Shown: positions 1 to 5,661 of the stretch, one piece after another
Numbering within the stretch: position 1 is the first letter of the stretch
Layout of the letters: each line of letters begins with the position of its first letter
DNA from: Burkholderia sp.
GTDB taxonomy: Bacteria; Pseudomonadota; Gammaproteobacteria; Burkholderiales; Burkholderiaceae
Direction: 5' to 3'
Assembly (NCBI RefSeq): GCF_018375725.1
Contig: NZ_JAHACR010000212.1
Location: 1 to 7,538, forward strand
DNA: 7,538 nt
Notes under the pieces: generated by a model
Databases searched by the model: none
What the model saw: only the letters and a program-made list of their open reading frames with translations
Told to the model about the DNA's origin: nothing
Position numbers and translations under genes: made by a program

Positions 1-145
1 CCAGATGCCGCACCTGTTGCGCGACCGCACCCTGCGTCACGCCGATCTCGTCCGCGGCAGCACGAAAATTCAGGTGCCGTGCGGACACCTCGAACGCACG
101 AAGCGCATTGAGCGGCGGCAGGCGGCCGGGACGTCGCGGATTCAT
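1..145 (-). CDS. LysR-family regulator, GcvA-like, N-terminus only (cut by window edge)
   Basis: Only the first 48 residues lie in the window; the rest runs off the left edge. Reading from the ATG at 145, the protein begins MNPRRPGRLPPLNALRAFEV and continues with a winged helix-turn-helix (about residues 24-45, including AAADEIGVTQGAVAQQVRHL). The PPLNALRAFE opening and the TQGAVAQQV recognition helix are typical of GcvA-like LysR regulators, which bind DNA as tetramers and answer to a small ligand through a C-terminal domain not visible here. The gene is divergent from the reductase-like gene at 282, the usual arrangement when a LysR protein regulates its neighbour and itself. The family call is firm from the helix-turn-helix; ligand and targets cannot be read. 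Confidence 0.85.
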   Translation of the reverse strand, partial: MNPRRPGRLPPLNALRAFEVSARHLNFRAAADEIGVTQGAVAQQVRHL

Positions 146-154
146 GGTAAGACT

Positions 155-184
155 GTAGAAAATCTATCGGATGAAGGTAGAAAT
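155..184. promoter_or_regulatory. Candidate LysR operator: TAGA/TCTA repeats between divergent genes
   Basis: The 136-bp divergent gap holds a cluster of related tetramers: TAGA at 156-159, TCTA at 163-166 and TAGA at 178-181. TCTA-N11-TAGA forms an imperfect LysR-like dyad (half-sites 15 bp apart), and GTAGAAA occurs as a direct repeat at 155 and 177, offset by 22 bp, about two helical turns. LysR proteins usually bind short interrupted dyads on one DNA face beside their own start codon, so this is a plausible site for the partial regulator at 1-145. The arms are only four bases, so chance is possible. I could not identify convincing -35/-10 elements for the reductase-like gene in this gap. 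Confidence 0.3.
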
Positions 185-269
185 ACTGGTTCGACAGCGG
201 GCGTCGATGCGCCTACATTACCACCGATGCGCTCGACAGATTGAGGATGCGCGTTCATCAGGACGGAAT

Positions 270-275
270 GGAGAG
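270..275 (+). promoter_or_regulatory. Ribosome binding site deciding the GTG start at 282
   Basis: GGAGAG lies six bases before the GTG at 282. The in-frame ATG at 171 would add 37 residues unlike any Rossmann-fold N-terminus, would run through most of the divergent promoter region and has no comparable Shine-Dalgarno sequence. The GTG places the first beta-strand (VALIT) at residues 6-10, as expected for the family. Confidence 0.75.
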
Positions 276-281
276 CTTATC

Positions 282-986
282 GTGACAGTAGAAAAAGTGG
301 CGTTGATCACGGCCGCGGGCAAGGGCATGGGCGCGGCGATCGCGCGCGAGCTGGCGGCGACGGGTTATCGCGTTGCGCTGATGTCGCCGTCCGGCAGTGC
401 GGCGAAGCTTGCCGACGAACTGGGCGGCTTCGGCATCGAGGGTTCCGTGACCGCGGACGCCGATATCGACCGGCTCGTGAGCGAAACGATGGCGCGCTAT
501 GGCCGCATCGACGCGGTCGTCAACAATACCGGGCATCCGCCGAAGGGCGATCTGCTGTCGATCTCCGACGACAGCTGGCACGCCGCGCTGGATCTGGTGC
601 TGCTGAACGTCGTGCGCTTGATGCGTCGCGTGACGCCGATCTTTCAGGCGCAGGGCGGCGGCGCGGCGGTGAACATCTCGAGCTTCGCGGCGGTCGCGCC
701 GGAGCAGCCGATGCCGGTATCGTCGACACTGCGTGCCGCGTTGGGTGCGTGGACGCGCCTGTACGCCGAGCGCTATGCCGCCGAGAACATCCGGATCAAT
801 GCGGTGCTGCCGGGCTTCGTCGACAGCTGGCCGGAAACGCCGGAGATCGTCGCGCGCATTCCGGCTGGCCGGTTCGGCAAGACAGAAGAGATCGCGAAGA
901 CGGTCGCATTTCTGCTGTCGGACGGCGCGGGTTATATCACCGGACAGAACATTCGCGTCGATGGCGGGATCGTAAAGGCGCTGTAA
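282..986 (+). CDS. Short-chain dehydrogenase/reductase-like protein lacking the catalytic Tyr and Lys
   Basis: This 234-residue protein has the whole single-domain SDR layout. There is a glycine-rich nucleotide motif TAAGKGMG (residues 10-17, a variant of TGxxxGxG), NNTG at 81-84 (for NNAG), the helix-4 Asn at 109, the serine motif NISS (131-134), the NAVLPGFV segment after strand 6 (173-180) and a C-terminal GYITGQNIRVDGG (217-229). It resembles FabG-like oxidoreductases in length and fold. The odd point is the active site: 13 residues after Ser134, where YxxxK belongs, the sequence is SSTLR (147-151), so Tyr is Ser and Lys is Arg. An SDR subgroup with this degenerate tetrad is known, so it is probably not a pseudogene, and no frameshift is visible. 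Cofactor binding looks possible; ordinary Tyr-based hydride-transfer chemistry does not. Substrate unknown. It is divergent from the GcvA-like regulator, its likely controller. Confidence 0.85.
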   Translation: MTVEKVALITAAGKGMGAAIARELAATGYRVALMSPSGSAAKLADELGGFGIEGSVTADADIDRLVSETMARYGRIDAVVNNTGHPPKGDLLSISDDSWHAALDLVLLNVVRLMRRVTPIFQAQGGGAAVNISSFAAVAPEQPMPVSSTLRAALGAWTRLYAERYAAENIRINAVLPGFVDSWPETPEIVARIPAGRFGKTEEIAKTVAFLLSDGAGYITGQNIRVDGGIVKAL

Positions 987-1049
987 GCGATGTGATCCAT
1001 CCGGCGCCGGCGTTCGGGCCGCGGGCGATGCGTTCGGGGCCGGCCGGCG

Positions 1050-2003
1050 TCAGACGAGCAGCGTCAGCGTCCGGAACAGGGCGAGATCCGCCTTCCGCGC
1101 CGATCGCGCATGGCGCCGGATCACCTGCATCAGACAATCGATGAAGCAGCGCGCCGCGCTGGAGAGCGTGCTGTTTCGGCGCGTGACGACGCCCAATTCG
1201 CGCGGCTCGAACGTTTCCTTCAGCGCGAGCGTGCGCATCCGGTCGCCGAACGGCGGCACGACGCTCAGGATCGTCGGGCACCACGTACACATATCCGCCT
1301 GTTCGAGCATCGTCTGCAGCATCGAAACCGACTGGGCGCGGACGATCCGTCGGTCGTCGATCTGTGCGCCGTGGCGCGTGAACAGGTAGTCGACGAGCGA
1401 GGCCTGACCGTCCGGCGCGAAATTCAGCACCCAGTCCTGATCGAGCAGTTCGTGAATCGAACGCGCATGCTCGCGCGCATGGCCCGCCCGCACCATCACC
1501 GACGTTTCATAAGTCAGCATCGGCTCGCAGGCGAACTCCTGCGCGGCCGCGCCCGGCTGCACCTGCCCGAGCGCGAAGTCCATGCTGCCGTCGCGCAGCA
1601 GCGGCTGGGCGACGGCCATCAATCCCTCGTACAACTCGAGACGCACATCGGGCATGCGCGTGCGAAACAGCCGCACTGTCTCGGCGAGAAACGTCATCGT
1701 AACCCACGGTGTCACGCCGACGCTCAACCGTCCTTCGACGCGGCCGCGCATCCGCGCGAGGTCGTTGTGCGCATGCTCGAGCTGGTTGAGCACGAGTTTC
1801 GCGTGCGTCAGCAGCGCCCGGCCGTAATCGGTGAAGCCGATCCCTTCCGGCGCGCGGACGAGCAGCGGCAGGCGCTCGCTCGCCTCCAGCTCGCGCAGCG
1901 CCCGTGTGACGGCGGCCTGCGACAGGCCGAGCGCACGTGCCGCCCCGCGAATGCTGCCCGCCTCCGCGCTCGCGACGAGCGCCTGCAATTGATGGAGTTT
2001 CAT
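1050..2003 (-). CDS. LysR-family transcriptional regulator
   Basis: This is a complete 317-residue LysR regulator, the usual family length. The N-terminal winged helix-turn-helix covers residues 1-60 (SIRGAARALGLSQAAVTRAL at 17-36, then LPLLVRAPEGIGFTDYGRAL). A linker helix follows (about 62-90) and then a periplasmic-binding-protein-like effector domain from about 91 (GRLSVGVTPW) to about 300, where the inducer should bind. The ATG at 2003 gives the normal MKLHQLQALV opening; its Shine-Dalgarno sequence is weak. The gene is divergent from the M20 amidohydrolase and likely controls it and the binding-protein and porin genes beyond; this is inferred from orientation and from the dyad at 2016-2032. 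It converges on the reductase-like gene 63 bp away. The inducer is unknown; a substrate or product of the amidohydrolase is the natural guess. Confidence 0.9.
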   Translation of the reverse strand: MKLHQLQALVASAEAGSIRGAARALGLSQAAVTRALRELEASERLPLLVRAPEGIGFTDYGRALLTHAKLVLNQLEHAHNDLARMRGRVEGRLSVGVTPWVTMTFLAETVRLFRTRMPDVRLELYEGLMAVAQPLLRDGSMDFALGQVQPGAAAQEFACEPMLTYETSVMVRAGHAREHARSIHELLDQDWVLNFAPDGQASLVDYLFTRHGAQIDDRRIVRAQSVSMLQTMLEQADMCTWCPTILSVVPPFGDRMRTLALKETFEPRELGVVTRRNSTLSSAARCFIDCLMQVIRRHARSARKADLALFRTLTLLV

Positions 2004-2015
2004 GGTGATCTACCC

Positions 2016-2038
2016 GACAACACACGGTTGTCATCATA
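2016..2038. promoter_or_regulatory. Perfect operator-like dyad and -10 element upstream of the LysR gene
   Basis: GACAAC (2016-2021), a 5-bp spacer (ACACG) and GTTGTC (2027-2032) form a perfect 6+6 inverted repeat 12 bp upstream of the LysR start codon. On the minus strand, TATGAT (2038-2033) is a 5-of-6 match to a sigma-70 -10 box and would place the LysR transcription start at or inside the dyad. This fits negative autoregulation, common among LysR proteins, while a protein bound here could also activate the divergent amidohydrolase gene. No good -35 accompanies the -10 box, and no firm promoter for the amidohydrolase is visible in 2039-2120. The dyad is seen directly; its role is inferred. 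Confidence 0.45.
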
Positions 2039-2124
2039 ACGAAACTGAGGCTGTTCTCCGGCATTTTCGCTGCATACGATCCAGCCACGATCCGCCATTC
2101 GGGCGATCGGCGGCAGCAGGAACC

Positions 2125-2130
2125 GAGGAG
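2125..2130 (+). promoter_or_regulatory. Ribosome binding site deciding the GTG start at 2139
   Basis: GAGGAG at 2125-2130 is eight bases upstream of the GTG at 2139. The earlier in-frame GTG at 2130 overlaps the last base of this site and so cannot use it. The start at 2139 is therefore preferred and shortens the protein by three residues. Confidence 0.75.
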
Positions 2131-2138
2131 TGTCGTAC

Positions 2139-3311
2139 GTGAAGCGTGATCAGTTTGTTTTACCCGAAATGGCGGCGATCGAGGCGGAGATGATCGCGCT
2201 GCGCCATCGCCTGCACGCCCATCCGGAGCTTGGCTTCGAGGAGCGGGCGACGAGCGATCTGGTCGCCGAATATCTGACAACGTGGGGTTATCGGGTCACA
2301 CGCGGCCTTGGCGGCACGGGCGTGGTCGGCACGTTGACGCGTGGTCACGATGGACGCCGTCTCGGCCTGCGCGCCGACATGGATGCGCTGCCGATCCAGG
2401 AAACGACGGGGCTGCCGTATGCAAGCCGGATCGACGGCGTGATGCATGCCTGCGGCCACGACGGTCATACCGCCATGCTGCTGGCCGCCGCACGCTGCCT
2501 CGCCAATCGCGAATTCCGCGGCACGCTGAACCTGATCTTCCAGCCGGCGGAGGAAGGCCTCGGCGGCGCGAAGAAGATGATCGACGACGGCCTGTTCGTG
2601 CAATTTCCATGCGATGCGGTGTTCGCGATGCACAACGTGCCCGGCTTTCCGGCCGGCAAGCTCGGTTTCTGCAGCGGTCCGTTCATGGCCTCCGCCGACG
2701 AGGTGCGGGTACGCGTGACAGGACGTGGCGGTCACGGCGCTGCTCCGCAGACGACGGTCGACCCGATTGTCGTCTGCGCATCGATCGTGATGGCGCTGCA
2801 GAGCATCGTCGCGCGCAATGTGAGCCCGCAGGACATGGCGATCGTCACGGTCGGCTCGATCCATGCGGGCACCGTATCGAACGTGATTCCGCCGCATGCG
2901 GACCTGCTGCTGAGCGTACGCGCGCTGTCGCCCGACGTGCGCGAGCTTCTGGAGCGGCGCATCCGCGAGATCGTGCACGGTCAGGCCGGGAGCTATGGCG
3001 CGACCGCGGAGATCGATTACCGGTACGGCTATCCGGTGCTCGTCAACCACGACGACGAAACCGGGTTCGCGCGGCAGGTCGCGCTGGAAATGGGCGGCGA
3101 GGATGCGCTCATCGAGAATCTTCGGCCGATTGCAGCGAGCGAGGATTTTGCGTTCATGCTCGAAACGTGTCCGGGCAGCTACTTGTCGATCGGCAACGGC
3201 GAAGGCGCGGCGGGCTGTGCGCTGCACAACCCCGATTACGACTTCAACGACGCGAATCTGGTGATCGGTGCGAGCTACTGGGTCGTGCTGGCCGAGCGTT
3301 TCCTCCGTTGA
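2139..3311 (+). CDS. M20-family amidohydrolase (hippurate / N-acyl-amino-acid hydrolase type)
   Basis: This 390-residue protein matches bacterial M20D amidohydrolases (HipO, YxeP, plant IAA-amino-acid hydrolases) in length and order of motifs. These are RHRLHAHPELGFEE (22-35), GLRADMDALPIQE (76-88), HACGHDGHTAML (103-114, with metal ligands Cys105 and His107), QPAEEG (135-140, Glu138 and Glu139), AMHNVPG (163-169, His165), the lid-domain RGGHGAAPQ (196-204), SEDFAF (334-339) and LHNPDYDFND (362-371, His363). All expected metal-site residues appear intact, so it should be active. Family members cleave an acyl group or small acid from an amino acid and need a divalent metal. No signal peptide is seen, so it should act in the cytoplasm. 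It starts a same-strand series with the binding-protein gene 74 bp downstream and the porin beyond, and is divergent from a LysR regulator. The exact substrate is not readable; the series suggests an imported N-acylated amino acid. Confidence 0.92.
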   Translation: MKRDQFVLPEMAAIEAEMIALRHRLHAHPELGFEERATSDLVAEYLTTWGYRVTRGLGGTGVVGTLTRGHDGRRLGLRADMDALPIQETTGLPYASRIDGVMHACGHDGHTAMLLAAARCLANREFRGTLNLIFQPAEEGLGGAKKMIDDGLFVQFPCDAVFAMHNVPGFPAGKLGFCSGPFMASADEVRVRVTGRGGHGAAPQTTVDPIVVCASIVMALQSIVARNVSPQDMAIVTVGSIHAGTVSNVIPPHADLLLSVRALSPDVRELLERRIREIVHGQAGSYGATAEIDYRYGYPVLVNHDDETGFARQVALEMGGEDALIENLRPIAASEDFAFMLETCPGSYLSIGNGEGAAGCALHNPDYDFNDANLVIGASYWVVLAERFLR

Positions 3312-3385
3312 TGCGTTGTGTGTCGACGGGGAGGGGCGGTGTCGATACGCCGCCGACAATTTCGATTTACTTGAGGAGGCTGACG
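3312..3385 (+). other. Short gap between amidohydrolase and binding-protein genes, with strong ribosome binding site
   Basis: The 74-bp gap has no convincing promoter or terminator, which favours co-transcription of the two genes. GAGGAGG at 3373-3379 is a near-perfect Shine-Dalgarno sequence six bases before the ATG at 3386. It predicts strong translation of the binding protein, as expected for a periplasmic protein needed in excess over its transporter. Confidence 0.5.
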
Positions 3386-4168
3386 ATGAAACAGTGGATG
3401 ACGGCGCTCGTGGTGGCGCTGGCGGCGGGGGCGGCGCATGCCGGCGATTTCGCGGGCAAGGAGATTCGTCTGGCGGTCGATCCGACCTATCCACCGCTCG
3501 AATACAAGCTGCCCGACGGCAAGCTGACGGGCTTTGGCGTGGATATCGCGAATGCGCTGTGCGAGGAACTGCGCGCGCGCTGCGTGTGGGTGGAGTCGAG
3601 CTTCGACGGGATGATCCCCGGCCTGCTCGCGCGCAAGTTCGACGTGATCGCGTCGTCGATGACGATCACGCCGAAGCGGATGCAGCAGATTGCGTTCTCG
3701 AACAGGATCTCGAACGCGCCGGCGCGCCTCGTCGTGCGCAAGGGCTCGCCGCTGCTGCCGACCGCCGATTCGCTGAAGGGCAAGCGGGTCGGGGTCGAGC
3801 AGGGTTCCGCGCAGGCCGACTATGCGGTGGCGAACTGGCAGCGTGCCGGCGTGCAGATCGTGTCTTACCAGAACCAGGATCAGGTCTATACCGATCTCGT
3901 GTCGGGCCGGCTCGACGCAGCGTTCCAGGCATCGATCGCGGCGAGCGACGGGTTTCTGAAGAAGCCGCAAGGAAAGGACTTCACGTTCGCCGGTGCGGCG
4001 ATCGACGATCAGAAGTATTTCGGGCAGGGCGACGGACTCGGGCTGCGCAAGGAAGATACGGCGCTGCGCGAGGCGTTCAATCAAGCGCTCGCGGCAATTC
4101 TCGCGAACGGCACGTATGCACGCATCAACAAAAAGTATTTCGACTTCGATATCTACGGCACGAAATGA
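3386..4168 (+). CDS. Periplasmic solute-binding protein of the HisJ/ArgT type (ABC transporter)
   Basis: This 260-residue preprotein has a signal peptide (MKQWMTALVVALAAGAAHA, cleavage expected after Ala19) and a two-lobe amino-acid-binding fold close to HisJ and ArgT. Against those proteins as I remember them, DPTY (32-35) matches the ligand-contact Asp11/Tyr14, ASSMTITPKR (89-98) matches Ser69/Ser70/Ser72/Arg77 with Thr93 for Ser72, Cys59 and Cys66 match the lobe-I disulfide, and the C-terminal KKYFDFDIYG is nearly identical. Two contacts differ: Thr121 is Ala142, and Asp161, which binds the ligand alpha-ammonium, is Ala182 in AAFQASIAASDGF. The carboxylate-binding Arg is kept, so the ligand may be an amino acid whose alpha-amino group is blocked. 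It lies between an M20 amidohydrolase and a porin. No permease or ATPase gene is in the window, so it must use a transporter encoded elsewhere. Confidence 0.92.
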   Translation: MKQWMTALVVALAAGAAHAGDFAGKEIRLAVDPTYPPLEYKLPDGKLTGFGVDIANALCEELRARCVWVESSFDGMIPGLLARKFDVIASSMTITPKRMQQIAFSNRISNAPARLVVRKGSPLLPTADSLKGKRVGVEQGSAQADYAVANWQRAGVQIVSYQNQDQVYTDLVSGRLDAAFQASIAASDGFLKKPQGKDFTFAGAAIDDQKYFGQGDGLGLRKEDTALREAFNQALAAILANGTYARINKKYFDFDIYGTK

Positions 4169-4175
4169 GCCGCGT

Positions 4176-4208
4176 GCCTCGATGCGCCATTACGTGGCGC
4201 ATCGAGGC
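4176..4208 (+). terminator. Strong 13-bp hairpin after the binding-protein gene, without U-tract
   Basis: GCCTCGATGCGCC (4176-4188) and GGCGCATCGAGGC (4196-4208) are perfectly complementary across ATTACGT; an extra inner A-T pair leaves a five-base loop. The hairpin begins eight bases after the stop codon at 4168. No run of T follows, so it is not a classic intrinsic terminator. It may stop or pause transcription with help, or protect the 3' end of the amidohydrolase/binding-protein message and so set a lower level for the porin downstream. Confidence 0.6.
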
Positions 4209-4248
4209 GAGGGCGCGGCGTACCGGCCGGGGCAAGACGGAGAACGCA

Positions 4249-4300
4249 TTGATGGCCTTGGACCTTGCCGATTGAATTCGAAAAGTCGACGAAATATAAA
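4249..4300 (+). promoter_or_regulatory. Candidate sigma-70 promoters for the porin gene
   Basis: Two overlapping readings are possible. TTGATG (4249-4254), 17 bp, then TTGAAT (4272-4277) would start transcription near 4284 and leave a leader of about 29 bases that keeps the AAGGA ribosome site (4302-4306, six bases from the ATG). TTGAAT (4272-4277), 17 bp, then TATAAA (4295-4300) is the better sequence match, but would start RNA at about 4307, losing the ribosome site and giving a nearly leaderless message. The AT-rich stretch GAAATATAAATAAGGA stands out from its surroundings and may instead be an unstructured leader that favours translation. Confidence 0.35.
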
Positions 4301-4312
4301 TAAGGATCGCAA

Positions 4313-5503
4313 ATGAAATGGAGACCGATGTCAGTCATCGCTTCGGCGATGCTGGGCGCGCCGATGCTCGCGTCCGCGCAAAGTTCCGTGACGCTGTATG
4401 GACTTGTCGACATGGGTGTCGGCTATACGAACAACGTTGGCGGTCACAGTGTGTGGCAGATGGCGAGCGGCTTTGCGCAAGGCAGCCGCTGGGGCCTGAA
4501 AGGCACCGAGGATCTGGGCGGCGGATACAACGCGCTGTTCCAGATCGAGAACGGCTTCAATGCGAACAGCGGTACGCTCGGGCAAGGCGGACGCGGCTTC
4601 GGCCGCCAGGCATACGTGGGCCTGGGCAGCCAGCGCTTCGGCACGGTGACGCTCGGCCGGCAATATGATTCCGTCGTCGATTATCTCGCGCCGACCACGG
4701 CGAACGGCAGCTGGGGCGTCTATCCGTTCACGCATCCGTTCGACAACGACAACACCGGCAATACATTCCGCGTCAACAACACCGCCAAGTATGCGAGCCC
4801 CGATTTATCCGGCTTCACGTTCGGCGGTACGTACAGCTTCAGCAACGACACCGGCTTTTCGAACAATCGCCAATGGAGCGTCGGCGCGCAATACGAACAT
4901 GCCGGTTTGCTGGTCGGTGCGACGTTCCTGAACGCGAACAACCCGGGCTCGACATCGGGTGGCGCGATTGCGGGCTCTGGCTCGCTCGGGGCCGATGCGA
5001 ATTTCGTGTCGTCGCACTTGCGAATCTTCGGCGCGGGCATCAATTACACGCTCGCGCAGGCGACCGTCGGATTCGCCTACACGAACAGCAACATCAGCCA
5101 GCCGAGCGCGAACGTCGGTTACCTGTACGGCAACGAGACGATCCAGCCAATGACGGGGCCGCTCGCCGGCGGGGCCGTGACATCGTTGAAATATCAGAAC
5201 TTCGAGGTGAACGGCCGGTATCAGGTGACGCCGTCGTTCTTCGTCGGCGCCCAGTACGTGTACACGCTTGCCCGCTACGAAGCGACGACGGGCAGTGCGA
5301 AGCCGAAGATCCATTCGATCGGGCTGATGGCCGATTACACGCTGTCGCAGCGGACCGACATCTATCTGATGGGCGCGTACCAGAAGGTCGCGGGCGACGC
5401 GACAGGGTCGTCGCTAGATCAGGCGTTGGTGGCGGGGGCTCCGGATCTGTCGTCGTCGTCGAAGCAGGTGATGGTTCACGCGGGGATTCGCCATAAGTTC
5501 TGA
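4313..5503 (+). CDS. Betaproteobacterial outer-membrane porin (Gram-negative general porin, OmpC-like)
   Basis: This 396-residue preprotein has a signal peptide ending at Ala22 (ASA before QSSVTLYG). The mature protein opens with the standard SSVTLYGLVDMGVGY strand. It goes on with SRWGLKGTEDLGGGYNALFQIENGF (58-82), where a basic strand faces the pore, and with FGRQAYVGLGSQRFGTVTLGRQYD (96-119). A probable constriction loop with PFTHPFDNDNTGN (138-150) follows, then alternating amphipathic strands to the C-terminal ...VHAGIRHKF, whose final Phe is the outer-membrane assembly signal. This is the usual 16-stranded trimeric porin length. The ATG at 4313 has AAGGA six bases upstream. Such porins pass small hydrophilic solutes; its place after an amidohydrolase and binding-protein gene suggests, but does not prove, that it admits their substrate. 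It may have its own promoter, since a strong hairpin separates it from the upstream gene. Confidence 0.95.
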   Translation: MKWRPMSVIASAMLGAPMLASAQSSVTLYGLVDMGVGYTNNVGGHSVWQMASGFAQGSRWGLKGTEDLGGGYNALFQIENGFNANSGTLGQGGRGFGRQAYVGLGSQRFGTVTLGRQYDSVVDYLAPTTANGSWGVYPFTHPFDNDNTGNTFRVNNTAKYASPDLSGFTFGGTYSFSNDTGFSNNRQWSVGAQYEHAGLLVGATFLNANNPGSTSGGAIAGSGSLGADANFVSSHLRIFGAGINYTLAQATVGFAYTNSNISQPSANVGYLYGNETIQPMTGPLAGGAVTSLKYQNFEVNGRYQVTPSFFVGAQYVYTLARYEATTGSAKPKIHSIGLMADYTLSQRTDIYLMGAYQKVAGDATGSSLDQALVAGAPDLSSSSKQVMVHAGIRHKF

Positions 5504-5573
5504 GGGCGAGCGGTATCGGGACACTTGCCTTGATGTATTGATGTCGCGAGTCGTTCCGTGGTCGCGATAGACG

Positions 5574-5602
5574 CTGGCGGATCGCATGACGCGATCCGCC
5601 AG
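5574..5602. terminator. 12-bp hairpin between convergent porin and TpsA-like genes
   Basis: CTGGCGGATCGC (5574-5585), loop ATGAC, and GCGATCCGCCAG (5591-5602) form a perfect 12-bp stem 70 bases after the porin stop and 60 bases from the stop of the convergent gene. A second small stem, CGGCCG (5606-5611 and 5621-5626, nine-base loop), follows. Neither has a T-run on either strand. Position and symmetry suggest a shared bidirectional terminator or 3'-end stabiliser. The rest of the 158-bp gap holds nothing else I can support. Confidence 0.6.
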
Positions 5603-5661
5603 ACGCGGCCGATTCAATGGCGGCCGGGCTCAGGTGCGCTCAGGCGCAATCGCAGTGGCGG

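Noticed and set aside
171..281. In-frame N-terminal extension of the SDR-like gene to the ATG at 171
   Set aside because: The added residues do not resemble a Rossmann-fold start, lack a Shine-Dalgarno site and cover the divergent regulatory gap; the GTG at 282 has GGAGAG at ideal spacing.
1005..1049. CGCCGGC / GCCGGCG pairing between the convergent SDR-like and LysR genes as a terminator
   Set aside because: The 7-bp arms are separated by a 31-base loop, have no T-run, and arise easily in such GC-rich DNA.
1110..2039. Long plus-strand open frame opposite the LysR gene
   Set aside because: It is an Arg/His-rich shadow of a clear LysR coding frame, with no recognisable domain or ribosome site.
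2282..3385. Apparent 368-residue N-terminal extension of the binding protein, overlapping the M20 gene in another frame
   Set aside because: The extension is a low-complexity shadow frame; the ATG at 3386 has a strong ribosome site and begins a textbook signal peptide.
2160..3494. Long minus-strand open frame opposite the amidohydrolase
   Set aside because: It has the composition of a GC-rich antisense shadow (Arg, His, Ala, Asp) and no motifs, while the plus strand encodes a complete M20 enzyme.
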